Below, piece by piece: positions 16,984 through 26,700 of a stretch of 64,000 nucleotides of DNA (position 1 is the first letter of the stretch; every line of letters starts with the position of its first letter). A program made the position numbers and the translations under genes. Below the pieces are notes generated by a model that was not told where the DNA came from, did not search any database, and worked only from the letters and a program-made list of their open reading frames with translations. The stretch is taken from the NCBI GenBank assembly GCA_947482665.1, contig CANKJK010000002.1:186001-250000 (forward strand), in the 5' to 3' direction. This stretch comes from Acidobacteriota bacterium. GTDB taxonomy: Bacteria; Acidobacteriota; Vicinamibacteria; Vicinamibacterales; UBA2999.

Positions 16984-17556
16984 CTACTTCCGATCCTTGG
17001 CGCTCGAGGCCGGATTGGCGTTGGCCGGCATCTGTAGCGGTGTCACTTCGAAGGTGATGGGCAGACCCGCGCCGTGCATGTCCACGTAGCTCGCCCACGA
17101 GGCAAACGCCTGCGTCTGCTTCCCGCCCTTCGACTCCAGATACTCACGAGCCTTGGTCACGTCCGCCACGTTGAAGCCGATGTGGTGAACGCCGTCGCCG
17201 CCATTCTTGATGTAGTCCTTCCACGGGCTCTCGCCATCCAGCGGCTGGAGGAATTCGAAACTGACGCCATTGATCATGAGCGACGTCAGCCTCCCGTGCA
17301 TGACCTTCCCGGGAAAGCGCGGCCCCCACGGAATGTCACGGAAATCCTTCGCGGGTGCCACCGGCACACCGAAGACCGCCCCAAACGCCTTCGCCGTCTT
17401 CTCGGCATCGGCCACCGCGAAGGAAATGTGCGAGAGCTTCCCTTCCACTGGCGTCGGTGCCTGCTTGGCCTGTCCCTTCACGACCTGCACGGCGACCGTG
17501 GCGCCCACCACGCAGCCGACCAGCGCGCCTGCCACAACCTTGAGATATCCCTTCAT
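16984..17556 (-). CDS. Exported or membrane-anchored VOC-family protein
   Basis: A 190-residue protein starting at ATG 17556 with GGAGGACGC upstream. The N-terminus (about 4-25, V-V-A-G-A-L-V-G-C-V-V-G-A) is a signal or anchor segment. The VOC domain follows: L-S-H-I-S-F-A-V near residue 48 and V-H-H-I-G-F-N-V-A-D near 125 supply the likely metal-binding His residues, and I-T-F-E-V-T near 170 the Glu. This is a two-module glyoxalase-like arrangement. The reaction is unknown. It lies 60 bases downstream of a cytochrome-DUF1080 gene and just before the MFS gene. Confidence 0.8.
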   Translation of the reverse strand: MKGYLKVVAGALVGCVVGATVAVQVVKGQAKQAPTPVEGKLSHISFAVADAEKTAKAFGAVFGVPVAPAKDFRDIPWGPRFPGKVMHGRLTSLMINGVSFEFLQPLDGESPWKDYIKNGGDGVHHIGFNVADVTKAREYLESKGGKQTQAFASWASYVDMHGAGLPITFEVTPLQMPANANPASSAKDRK

Positions 17557-17616
17557 GCGTCCTCCAGCGCCCGACCCAAGGCCGGGCGGCACATCGATGC
17601 TGTACCCGGCGCCGTT

Positions 17617-19017
17617 CTACTCGACATGGATGCGGATGTTCCGCCACTCTGTCGGCGACCCTTCGACCTGCATGCCGAAGAAACCCGCCGGATAGTCGTT
17701 GTGCTCCGTGATGGTCGACATGAGGGCTCCGTTGACGTAGGACTTCACGACGCCGTCCTTCGAGACGATCTCGATGTCGTTCCAGTCCCACACCTTCACG
17801 GCCTTTGTTTTCGCCGCGTTGTCATAGGTGAACTTCCCCTGCTTGCCGCCGATGAAGAAGATGTCGCCCATGTCACGCACGCGCCCTTCGACCTCGATGC
17901 TCTTGCCGAAGCCCGCCATGTTCGTGTCCTGGATGAACAGCAACCAGCCGCCGCCACCCATGTAGATGTCGTCATCGCCCACCCAGCCCTCGGGCTTGAT
18001 GAACTTGTGCTGGAAGCGCACGGTGAAGTTGGTCAGCTTCTTTGGGTAGTACCAGTAGCCGTGCAGGTCGCACTTGCAGTACATCTTCCCGCCCGGCAGC
18101 ACCGTCAGCGTGTCCCCGGGCTCCGTGCGGGCACACCCACCCGGTTCGGGGCCACAGCGCGTGCCGAGCACGAACTTCAGGTTGGAGAAGTCCTTCCCGT
18201 TGAAAATGTGTTCAAACCCCTGCTCGTTGAGCATCATCTGGCCCATCAGCTCGAGGTCGGGCTTGAGCTCCGTGTTTCCGGCCGGGAAGCCGTTGCGCTC
18301 AAGGATGTGCGCGATGATGTCCGCGCGCGTGTTGTTGCTGATCGACTCGTTGCCGAACGCCGGCATGCTCTGCATCTTCGTGTAGAGGTGGTACACGGTC
18401 GGATACAGCATCTTGCCGTAGTAGATGCGGCCGAGGAACGGCGCGGCAAAGGAACTCGGCAGCGGAGCCTCATCCACCTGCTTCTGCGTGAGCTTGGCAT
18501 CGTTGGTGGTATGGCAGAGACCGCAGTTCCGGTTGAAGGCCTGACGCCCGCGTTCCGCCTGCGCCTCAGTGAAGAACGCCTCACCCCGCTTCGGATCGCC
18601 GCCCTTCAGCGACAAATCTCCCGCGAACTCCTTCGCCCCAGCCGACACCTTGCTGTACTGCAGCATGTACGCGACGACATCGGCGTTGGCCTGCCGGGTC
18701 AGCGTGTTCGGGTTGTGGTACGGCATCCGCGCCTGCACGTATCCGAACAGCTCCCGGAGCGGCCGGCTCTGCCACTTGGCCACGAAGGCGGGCCCACCGG
18801 CCGCGGGCGCGAGATTGCCACCGGCCAGGTCCTTGCCGTGACAGAACACGCAGTGCTGCTGATACACCTTGGCCCCACGCGCCGCCTGGGCGTCCGTATA
18901 GACGCCGTCCCACTCAGCCTTGGCCGACTGCTGCGCCGACACCGGAGTCAACGCCAGCGCACTCACGCACGCAAGAAGGGCGGCTACAACCGCCACACGC
19001 AACGACACTGCCTTCAT
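17617..19017 (-). CDS. Exported dihaem cytochrome c-DUF1080 (3-keto-disaccharide hydrolase-like) fusion
   Basis: A 466-residue protein starting at ATG 19017, with AGGAGG upstream. The signal peptide ends near residue 29 (V-S-A-Q). Two cytochrome c modules follow: C56-V-F-C-H60 and C165-G-L-C-H169, with Met ligands likely in R-M-P-Y and S-M-P-A-F-G. From about residue 255 there is a DUF1080 domain (F-E-H-I-F-N-G-K-D-F, later W-N-D-I-E-I-V and the C-terminal G-S-P-T-E-W-R-N-I-R-I), which in characterised members hydrolyses 3-keto-glycosides. The fusion suggests hydrolysis of an oxidised glycoside next to electron transfer in the periplasm. It shares W-D-G-V-Y-T-D-A-Q-A-A-R-G with the small cytochrome at 42164-42601. 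Confidence 0.88.
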   Translation of the reverse strand: MKAVSLRVAVVAALLACVSALALTPVSAQQSAKAEWDGVYTDAQAARGAKVYQQHCVFCHGKDLAGGNLAPAAGGPAFVAKWQSRPLRELFGYVQARMPYHNPNTLTRQANADVVAYMLQYSKVSAGAKEFAGDLSLKGGDPKRGEAFFTEAQAERGRQAFNRNCGLCHTTNDAKLTQKQVDEAPLPSSFAAPFLGRIYYGKMLYPTVYHLYTKMQSMPAFGNESISNNTRADIIAHILERNGFPAGNTELKPDLELMGQMMLNEQGFEHIFNGKDFSNLKFVLGTRCGPEPGGCARTEPGDTLTVLPGGKMYCKCDLHGYWYYPKKLTNFTVRFQHKFIKPEGWVGDDDIYMGGGGWLLFIQDTNMAGFGKSIEVEGRVRDMGDIFFIGGKQGKFTYDNAAKTKAVKVWDWNDIEIVSKDGVVKSYVNGALMSTITEHNDYPAGFFGMQVEGSPTEWRNIRIHVE

Positions 19018-19041
19018 CTCTGCTCCTCCTGAACCCACGAG

Positions 19042-19890
19042 CTAATTCCCGCCGCCGAGAATCACGCGCCATCCCTGCTTGATCCGCTCGTCAATGGCCG
19101 CCTGACCACCGTCTACCTGCATGCCGCAGATCACGTTCTTGGCCTTGCACGCCACCAGGATCTTCTGAAAACCCTTCTCGGTGTCTTCGGGGTGCTTGGG
19201 CGCCCAGCGGCCGTTGCCGAGCGACATGCTGAAGTCGTTCGGCCCGATGAAGATCGCGCCGATGCCAGGGACGTCCAGGATCTCGTTGATGTTGGCGAGC
19301 CCTTCGGCCGACTCGATCATGATCATGTTGAAGAGTTCGCCGTTGGGGTTCAGCGGCCACACGTCGGCGTAGTTGTCGATGTAGTCATCGATGTCGAGCC
19401 CCCAGCGACGGGCCGCTTTCGACGGGGTCACATGGCGGAGGCCCGGGGGGTTCGGGTACTTCGCGCCCTTCTGGGGCTTGAAGCGATGCGTGCGCACGGC
19501 CAGTTCGGCCTGGGCCTTGGTTTCCACGCGCGGAAACACCACGCCCATCGCGCCGATCTCCAGAATCTGCTTCACGGCCCACTTGAAGCTTTCGTCTCCG
19601 TCCATGGGAATGCGGACGAGCGGCGCCATCTTGAGATCCACCTTGCCGTCCGGACGCCGGTTCTTCATCAGATCGTTGATGGTCTGATCGAGCTTCGTGA
19701 TGTCGAGCGGGTTGTGCTCAAGGTCGATGAACTGCCAGTCGCGCCCGCTGATCGCCGCGCCACCGTTGGCCAGCGCCGTGATCATCGGGTTCAACCGCTG
19801 GCGGGGCTGCGCTACGAGAACACGCCCCCAGCCGCCGATGCCTGTCACGCACACGATGCCGAGCACGGCAGTCAGACACAGTCGCTTCAT
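19042..19890 (-). CDS. HpcH/HpaI-family aldolase with signal peptide
   Basis: A 282-residue protein starting at ATG 19890. Catalytic features of the class II HpcH/HpaI/citrate-lyase family are visible: F-I-D-L-E-H-N-P (catalytic His), L-V-R-I-P-M (substrate Arg), M-I-M-I-E-S-A-E-G (metal Glu) and F-I-G-P-N-D-F-S-M-S (metal Asp). These enzymes cleave hydroxy-oxo acids to pyruvate or glyoxylate plus an aldehyde. It begins with a clear hydrophobic export signal (L-T-A-V-L-G-I-V-C-V-T-G-I-G-G, ending near V-A-Q), although characterised family members are cytoplasmic. A GAGGAGAG ribosome site lies upstream. It sits between two cytochrome-DUF1080 genes in one operon. Confidence 0.85.
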   Translation of the reverse strand: MKRLCLTAVLGIVCVTGIGGWGRVLVAQPRQRLNPMITALANGGAAISGRDWQFIDLEHNPLDITKLDQTINDLMKNRRPDGKVDLKMAPLVRIPMDGDESFKWAVKQILEIGAMGVVFPRVETKAQAELAVRTHRFKPQKGAKYPNPPGLRHVTPSKAARRWGLDIDDYIDNYADVWPLNPNGELFNMIMIESAEGLANINEILDVPGIGAIFIGPNDFSMSLGNGRWAPKHPEDTEKGFQKILVACKAKNVICGMQVDGGQAAIDERIKQGWRVILGGGN

Positions 19891-19988
19891 CGAGACTCTC
19901 TCCTCTGGATCCGGCCGCAGGGACGCGTCCGGCACGGCGCCCACACCGTACACGACAACACCGGGCGGCGCCAGCAGTTTCACCCAAG

Positions 19989-21098
19989 CTAGGGCTTGTC
20001 GTGATCCCGGATGCGGATGTTCCGCCAGCGCGCCGCGAACCCCTGCATCTGCAGGCCGATATAGCCCGGCTGGGTGTATTCGTGCTGCGTCACCGTGGAG
20101 ATCAGCGTGTCGTTGAGATACGCCTTGACGTTGCCGTCGCTCGACACGATCTCGATGGTGTTCCACTCGCCGAGCGGACGCTGCACTTTAAGCCTGGCGT
20201 CGTTGTCCCAGGTATTCGCGCGCATCTTCGTGCCGCCCAACGCAATGGGCTTCAGCAAGTCGCGCTGCTCGCCAGCCAGCGTCATCGACTTCGGCCAGAC
20301 GAACAGGTTTTCGTCGAGCAGGAAGAGGTGGTAGCCCGTGTTGGCGTAGTAGTACACGTCATCGGCATCCCAGTCGGCCGGCTTCTCGGATAGATAGTCC
20401 AGCCGCAGGGTGAAGTTCCGATACTTCCCTGCCGTATACATGAACCCGTGTTCCTTGCCGGACCCATAGATCACGCCGTTCTTGACGGTAAAGGCGAGGC
20501 CCGGTGTCGTGCGGCCGCATCCCTCGGGCGGGGGCGCGCAGCTCAGCCCCACGAGGAACTTCCAGCCATCGAGATTCCGGCCGTTGAAGAGCCGCTCGAA
20601 GCCGGGCTCATCCAGCGGCAGGAGCTTCATGGCGGCCGGGTCAGGGAGCAGGTCGGTGCGACCGGCAGGGAACCCGTTCTGCTTCAGGAGATACGCGAGG
20701 ATGTCCGTGCGGACAGGCGCTGTGATGCTCGTCGTCACAGCCGGCATCGACTCCAGCTCGCGGTAGAGGAAGTAGACCGACGTAAAAATGCGTCGGCCGC
20801 TGCTTCTCTTATCCGCGATGTAGCGGCCACCCAGATTGCTCGGCGTCTTCACTTTCGCGATGAGAAATCCGGCCGGGTCCGCCTTGAACTTCTCCGCGTC
20901 CGGCTCCGCGGCATGGCACGCGGCGCAGTGCTTCTCGAAGAGCTTCTTGCCGCGAGCCGCCTGCGCCTCCGAGTAGTACGCCTCGGGCTCGGGCCCACTC
21001 GGCGTCTGCGCGGACAGCGCGAGTGCGCCACCCAGGAGCGAACCCAGCACCATGCCGACCGTCATAACCCGGCTCTGCACCCTTCGTGTCCAGACCAT
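19989..21098 (-). CDS. Exported monohaem cytochrome c-DUF1080 fusion
   Basis: A 369-residue protein with a signal peptide (about 11-30, ending L-S-A-Q). One cytochrome c module has C58-A-A-C-H62 with a probable Met in S-M-P-A-V. A DUF1080 domain starts near residue 170 (F-E-R-L-F-N-G-R-N-L-D-G-W-K-F) and ends with F-A-A-R-W-R-N-I-R-I-R. It is a paralogue of the dihaem fusion at 17617-19017 but lacks one haem module. Start ATG 21098 forms TGATG with the stop of the upstream VOC gene; a GTG at 21101 is possible. It probably hydrolyses a keto-sugar linkage in the periplasm and handles electrons. Confidence 0.87.
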   Translation of the reverse strand: MVWTRRVQSRVMTVGMVLGSLLGGALALSAQTPSGPEPEAYYSEAQAARGKKLFEKHCAACHAAEPDAEKFKADPAGFLIAKVKTPSNLGGRYIADKRSSGRRIFTSVYFLYRELESMPAVTTSITAPVRTDILAYLLKQNGFPAGRTDLLPDPAAMKLLPLDEPGFERLFNGRNLDGWKFLVGLSCAPPPEGCGRTTPGLAFTVKNGVIYGSGKEHGFMYTAGKYRNFTLRLDYLSEKPADWDADDVYYYANTGYHLFLLDENLFVWPKSMTLAGEQRDLLKPIALGGTKMRANTWDNDARLKVQRPLGEWNTIEIVSSDGNVKAYLNDTLISTVTQHEYTQPGYIGLQMQGFAARWRNIRIRDHDKP

Positions 21099-22096
21099 CA
21101 CGGCACCTCGATCAGTTCGATAACCTCACGGCTCGGCCCTTCAATCAGCGCCGCACGGCCCTGGCCGAAGCGATAGGGACGCTTCAGGACGCGGACCCCA
21201 CTGCGCCGAAGTCGAGTCAGCCAGGCGTTGAGGCCATGCACCTGCAGACCCACGTGATCCATGACCTGTCCCCGCGAACTGACGAGCGGGGCGCTCCCCT
21301 GCCGCTGGTACCAGTTCATCTCGACGTCGCCGAACGCCACACCACCGGCCGGCTGGCGCTTGGTGCCCTCGGGCACCAGCGACAACCACGAGGGCTCTCC
21401 GTCCGGTACCGCGCAGTCTTGGTCGGAGGTCTTCCGGGCCGGCGCGTTCTTCGCGCTGGCGCTCACGGGCGCATGCAGGTGCTTCGCGTACCAGAGTTCC
21501 GCACAGAACACCTGGTTCTGGAACATATGCACATGGTTGAAGCGCTCGGCCGGATGGTCGCCGGCGTATTCGATCCACTCTCCGTCAGGCCCCGTCAGGT
21601 ACCCGTAGCCGAAGCTCCCGGACGGCGCGGCGCTGCGGGCCCGCGCGGCCTCGGCCGCAGCCTTGGTGAGCGTGCCAGGCAGCCACTCGCCGCTGAAGGT
21701 GACGGTGCCGCCCTGGTCGGTATGGAGCGGTGTCATCGGCGCGCCGGAGGCGCGGTAGCGCTCCCAGTACCCCTTGGCGGACGGCACATGCCAGCCGAAG
21801 TGCCAGTAGGCACTCTGAGGCGCCTTGGCGGCCTTGGGGCCCCGCGAAAACAGCAGCAGGACATGGCCCGTACGGACACCGGCGAAGCCGCCGACCGTCT
21901 CGGGAACAGCCGTCGAGAAGTGCTGCTGATAAAAGCGAACCGACCGGTCGGGGTCCGGGGTGTTCAGGTGGAGGTGGTGGAAGACCGGTACTTCGGTCTC
22001 CGAGGGGTCAGGCGCGCCGGCACGCATGCCGACGTCCGCCGCGGCCCAGGCAGCCAGGGCCAGGGTCGCGACGGCGAGAAAGGGGCGACTACGCAC
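21098..22096 (-). CDS. Exported VOC-family protein with two modules
   Basis: A 332-residue protein, probably starting at GTG 22096, where a signal peptide begins (R-P-F-L-A-V-A-T-L-A-L-A-A-W-A-A-A). The frame stays open further upstream but overlaps the preceding gene. F-H-H-L-H-L-N-T-P-D near residue 32 and M-D-H-V-G-L-Q-V near 285 supply VOC-type metal His residues, and R-E-V-I-E-L-I-E at the C-terminus the Glu. The central region, with repeated His (Y-W-H-F-G-W-H, R-F-N-H-V-H-M), is longer than in simple VOC enzymes. The reaction is unknown. It is coupled to the downstream cytochrome-DUF1080 gene. Confidence 0.75.
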   Translation of the reverse strand: MRSRPFLAVATLALAAWAAADVGMRAGAPDPSETEVPVFHHLHLNTPDPDRSVRFYQQHFSTAVPETVGGFAGVRTGHVLLLFSRGPKAAKAPQSAYWHFGWHVPSAKGYWERYRASGAPMTPLHTDQGGTVTFSGEWLPGTLTKAAAEAARARSAAPSGSFGYGYLTGPDGEWIEYAGDHPAERFNHVHMFQNQVFCAELWYAKHLHAPVSASAKNAPARKTSDQDCAVPDGEPSWLSLVPEGTKRQPAGGVAFGDVEMNWYQRQGSAPLVSSRGQVMDHVGLQVHGLNAWLTRLRRSGVRVLKRPYRFGQGRAALIEGPSREVIELIEVP

Positions 22097-22118
22097 GCCG
22101 GGGAGTCTACCGCGATCG

Positions 22119-23624
22119 CTACTGAAGCTGGCCAGGCCGCTTCGGCGCCGGTGGCTCCGACAGGTCGATGGCCTGACCGCGGGCCTTGGCGAGTGCGATG
22201 AGGCGCTCAGCGCTTTCCGGCGAGGCATGGAACAGGAACCCGTCCAGACCCGCCGCGTGGTGATACGGCCGCAAGCCCCGCTGGCTCACTGTGTCGAGCG
22301 GAACACCCTGTGCCGCGAGCCAGTCCACCAGTACCGGGGCGCCACGATTCGCCGCACCGTGCATCGCCGTTGAGCCTTCCCACTGCGGGTCTGGCTTCGA
22401 CCCGCCGCCAATCACCGCCTTCGGGTCCTGACCGAGTTCGGCGAGGTACTTCACCGACTCCAGCGCCTCGGCATTGGTGCCGGGGCACTCGCCCTCCCAG
22501 AAGCCAATCCCTGACGCCGCGAGCAACGGGGTAATCCCGGCCAGCGAGGGGATGTTCGTGTCGGCGCCCTTGGCCTTGAGGAACTTCATCAGCGGCACGT
22601 TCACGGTGGTGGCCGCGATGAAGAACGGAGTCGCACCGGCAAAACTCATCCGGTAGCCGCCCAGCGCAATCTTCCTCGGCGCGCCATACCCGTTGTAGCG
22701 GGCATTGATGTCGGCACCGCGCGTCAGGAGCTCGGTCATCAGCGCATACGTCTCAACCCCGGTCTGCGGGATCTGGCGCGGGAGCACCGTGGAGAGCGCA
22801 CGGTTGTCGGCGCGGTGCATGAAGGCCAGGATGTGCAGCGGCTTCCCGTTCGGGTCATCGCCATTCGGATCGGCGCCGCGCTCAAGCAGGACCTTCGCCA
22901 GCTCGTAGTGCGCGTTGATCATGGCCAGGGCCAGCATGTTCGTGCCATCGGCCGTCTTGCTCTTGACGTCGAGTCCGCTGTCGAGCAGGACTCGCGTCGA
23001 CTCAATGTCGTTCGCGCGAATCGCGAAGATGAGCGGTGTGATCTTGGTCTTGGACTGCGCCTTCGTATTGGCACCCGCCTCGACCAGCACCTTCACTACG
23101 GCCGGGTGCCCCTCGGCCGCGGCCCACATGAGGGCGGTCTGCTGACGCAGCGGCTCGGCCTGGTCAACCTTGGCGCCCTTCGCAATCAGCGCCTTCACCA
23201 CAGCCGCGTGCCCTGCACGGGCCGCCAGCATCAGCGCCGTATCGCCACTCTCTGTGCGAACGGCGTTCACATCCGCCCCGCCGGCCAGCAAGGCCTCCAC
23301 AACCGGGAGGCTACCGGCCTCGGCCCCGGCGCGCAGCGCCGTCACACCGTACCGATTGGCCACATTCGGCTTGGCGCCACGCTTCAGCAGCAGCGAGACG
23401 ATCTCGGCATCCCCACGACGGGCCGCCCACTGGAGCGCGGTCGTGCCGTCGAGCCCGGCCACGTTGACGTCCTTCGCCTCCGCGATGGCCGCCTTGACGG
23501 CCGCCCGGTCGCCGTCCCGCGCGATGTCCACCAGGTTCGCGGCAGACGCGACCCCAGTCATACCTGGGCACACCATCAAGCCCAGCACCATCACGACGGC
23601 CCACTTCATCTGCATGACTCGCAT
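22119..23624 (-). CDS. Exported ankyrin-repeat protein
   Basis: A 501-residue protein with a signal peptide (A-V-V-M-V-L-G-L-M-V, ending V-A-S-A-A). At least eight ankyrin repeats follow, recognised by D-G-T-T-A-L-Q-W-A-A, G-V-T-A-L-R-A-G-A-E, S-G-D-T-A-L-M-L-A-A-R-A-G-H and L-L-x-x-G-A-D-x-N segments. Long inserts appear in the later repeats. The end, L-D-G-F-L-F-H-A-S-P, resembles secreted acidobacterial ankyrin proteins. It probably serves as a periplasmic binding scaffold. It follows a strong hairpin after the TonB receptor gene, and its start ATG (23624) has no clear Shine-Dalgarno; M-Q-M-K-W a few codons on is an alternative. A paralogue is at 44456-46129. Confidence 0.87.
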   Translation of the reverse strand: MRVMQMKWAVVMVLGLMVCPGMTGVASAANLVDIARDGDRAAVKAAIAEAKDVNVAGLDGTTALQWAARRGDAEIVSLLLKRGAKPNVANRYGVTALRAGAEAGSLPVVEALLAGGADVNAVRTESGDTALMLAARAGHAAVVKALIAKGAKVDQAEPLRQQTALMWAAAEGHPAVVKVLVEAGANTKAQSKTKITPLIFAIRANDIESTRVLLDSGLDVKSKTADGTNMLALAMINAHYELAKVLLERGADPNGDDPNGKPLHILAFMHRADNRALSTVLPRQIPQTGVETYALMTELLTRGADINARYNGYGAPRKIALGGYRMSFAGATPFFIAATTVNVPLMKFLKAKGADTNIPSLAGITPLLAASGIGFWEGECPGTNAEALESVKYLAELGQDPKAVIGGGSKPDPQWEGSTAMHGAANRGAPVLVDWLAAQGVPLDTVSQRGLRPYHHAAGLDGFLFHASPESAERLIALAKARGQAIDLSEPPAPKRPGQLQ

Positions 23625-23669
23625 ATTCACGCCTGACTTGTTCAACACCGCTTCCCGATGAGCGCAGAC

Positions 23670-23694
23670 GGGCGGACCCTCACCGGGTCCGCCC
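23670..23694 (-). terminator. Hairpin after the TonB receptor gene
   Basis: GGGCGGACCC (23670-23679) and GGGTCCGCCC (23685-23694) form a perfect 10-bp stem with a 5-base loop. It lies just after the TonB receptor stop and before the ankyrin gene. No T-run follows, so it may only attenuate transcription or protect the upstream mRNA end. Confidence 0.6.
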
Positions 23695-23712
23695 ATCCGC
23701 ACAGTACTGCGT

Positions 23713-26700
23713 CTAGAACTCGAACGTGCCGCCCACCTTCAGCACGCGCGGTCCGAGGATGGCCGTCGGCCGCCGCCAGGCCGCGCCGAGCGTGTTGTTG
23801 ACCGCCAGAATCGTGCCCGCGTTGGCCACGTTGTAGATGTCGAAGTCGCCCTTCATCCTGGCCTTGCCGACCTTCACGATCTTCGAGAAACGAAGGTCGA
23901 GCTGGTTCACGCGAGACTCGAAGATCTGGTAGAGCGGCAGAATCGGCACGGTCACAGAGCCGGCGGCGCCAGCCGAGAGATTCCGGCCGAGCGACGGCAG
24001 CACCTGCGCGTTGGTAAAGGTGTTGTTGGCCTGCACACCGGCGCCGGGCAGATTCTGGAACGTGGCGCTCGCCTGGAAGCCCAGCGGCAGCGGATACACC
24101 GTGCTGAACTTGATCTGCGAGCCCGCTTTCCACCACGGCTGTGCGACGTGGCAGAACTCCTTGCGGGCATCCAGCAGCCCGAAGCCCGGGCCGCTGGTGT
24201 TGCCGGGAATCAGCCCTGGTGCATCAACCGTGACGCAGGAGTCGGTCACGTTCTGGCCGAAGGACACGCCACCCTGGAACAGGCCGCCCTTGCCGAAGCG
24301 CGCGCTGACAGCCGCGTCCACACCGTTGAAGTACTGCTTGTACTTGCCGAAGCTGTCGATCTGGGTGACCACGTTGTTCACCTGACCGAACTTCGCCGGG
24401 TTCACGTCCTGCAGCCCGCAGATCTGGTTGCCGCCACCGCCCGGCAGCAGCGAGTTGGTCGGCGCCGTCACGCAGAAGCTGTTGTAATTCTCCGGCGCAA
24501 CCAGCGTGTTGTCCGTCACGGAGATGTTGCCGAACCAGGTGCGGAAGTAGCCGACACTCACGGCCATGCCGGGCCGGAGTTCCTGCTGCACCGAGACCTG
24601 ACTCTGCCAGTTGAAGGGCCGAATCTGGCTGCCGTTGATGACATCCGTGGCAAACGTCCTGGTGGGGACCGACGTGCCGAAGCGGCTGTTGCTCAGCGCG
24701 CCGCACTCGCCGTTGGCCCCGGTGCTCGGGGTCAGGTCGCAATCGGGCACGTAGTTGCCGTTGGCATCGTTCCACGTGCGGGTCGCGGTCAGCACCAGCG
24801 CGAGCTGCGGGTTCACCTGTTCGGTGAGTCCGACGCCCATCGCCTGCACATAGCGGCCAAGGGACGCCTTGACCGCGGTCTTACCATTGCCGAACACGTC
24901 ATACGCCATCCCGAAGCGGGGCGAGATGTCCTTCCACTTGGGCGCATCGCTGACCGCGTCAAAGTGGCGGGCCGGCAGGAAGCGCGACGCCGGGAGATCC
25001 TGCGGCGGCGCGCTCCCGGTGAAGGTATCGAGCCGGATGCCGCCCGTCAGCGTGACCCGCTTGAGCGTCCACTGATCCTGCGCGTAGGCGCCCAGCCCCA
25101 GCATGCGATTGTCGGTCAGCACCGGCATCGCCCACTGCGTCAACGAGATCGGCGCGGTGTTGCGGAACGTGTAGCTCAGGAAGTTGTTGACGGTGCGGTC
25201 CTGGTGGTCCCAGCCACGATAGAAGATGAAGCCGCCCTTGAAGGCCTGCGACCCGGTGACGTAGGACGCGGCCACGCGGCCGTTCATCTGGTTGCCTTCC
25301 TGGCCTCGCGTGGTCACGTTATACGCGGTCGAACCCGTCGTCGAGAAGGCCCCGTAGGTGATGCCCAGACCGGAGTCGGTGATCGCGATGCTCTCGGGCT
25401 TCACGAGCTTGTCGAGCGGCGACTTCTTCGCATTGAACGAATAGGACACACCGGCATCCAGCAGCATCTTGTTGCTGGCCGGGTGGCTCCAGCTGACCTG
25501 GCTCAGCCAGAGCGGGTCGAAGTGGAGCGTCGTGACGGCCTCGGGCGACGCCGCGCTGCTCACGCTGAGGTAGCAGAAGCAGTCGGCCTGATGGCTCTCA
25601 TACCAGGCAATCTTGTGGGATTTCGAAAGCTGCCAGGTCAGGCGGACGCTCTCGTCCTTCATGTAGGTATCGGTAAAGGCCGGGCGGCTCGTGTCAGCCA
25701 CATACAGCAGGGGGTTCGTGGACTTGTTGAAGTACGCGCCGGGCTGATACTCCTTCGTGCCCCACGTACGCGCCGCACCGTAGAACCAGATCTTGTCGCG
25801 GACGATGGGTCCGCCAACGCCGCCGCCCGCGTCATAGATCTTCGCGATCGAGGACGCCGTCGTGAGACCGCGGGACTTGGCCTCGTCGCTGAGGTTCTTG
25901 CCCTGCATCGAGCCATTCGCGAAGTTGCCCGTCGCGTAGTACTTGAAGGAGTTGCCGCCTTCCTTCGGGACGTAGTTGACCTGCACACCACCGGTGTCAG
26001 CTTCCGCAGACATGCCGCTCGTCTCGATCGTGGTTTCCTGCATCATCGCGACGTTCGGGAAGTAGATCTTGTTGACGCCGCCGGCGTCGCCCGAGTTGTT
26101 GCCGAAGCGGAGGCCGTCGATCTTGAACATGCCGTCATTGCCGCGGCCGCCGTGGATGGCGATCGACGACACGCCGTCGCCCTTGTTGCCGCCGACGTCC
26201 TGCGTGGCCTGGTTCGTCGTGGTCGCGCCGAGCGTCAATGACGCAAAGGCGTTGGCCGTCTTGGCCGAGGGGATGGCATCCAGCGTCGCCTGCGAGAGCA
26301 CCGTCTGGCTGCGGACGTTCTGAATGTCCACGACCGGGCTGGCGCCCGTCACCGTGACCGTCTCCTCGAGCGAGCCCACCTTCATGTCCGCATTGATGTT
26401 CGCGGTCACGCCGGTGGTCAACTCCACCCCTTCGCGCTTGAAGGTCCCGAATCCGGGCAATGTGAAGGTCACCGAGTAGGTGCCTGGCCGCAGCTCGAGA
26501 ATCTTGTAGTTGCCGTTGGCGTCCGATGTCGCCGAACGGACCTTCTCGATGAGGGCCGGGCTGGCGGCCTCAACCGTCACGCCGGGCAACACACCGCCCG
26601 TCGCATCCTTCACCACGCCGGCGATCGCGCCGGCACTGGACGACTGCGCCCACGCCGTCGCCTGAGCCATCACCGCACACATGGCGGCAAGGCCGAATCC

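Noticed and set aside
17074-19032. A 652-codon open frame on the plus strand opposite the dihaem cytochrome-DUF1080 gene
   Set aside because: It is antisense to a gene with clear haem motifs, and its translation is His/Arg/Val-rich without any domain. High GC keeps such shadow frames open.
24148-26241. A 697-codon open frame opposite the TonB receptor gene
   Set aside because: Composition is typical of an antisense shadow, and the receptor on the minus strand has signal peptide, plug and barrel features.
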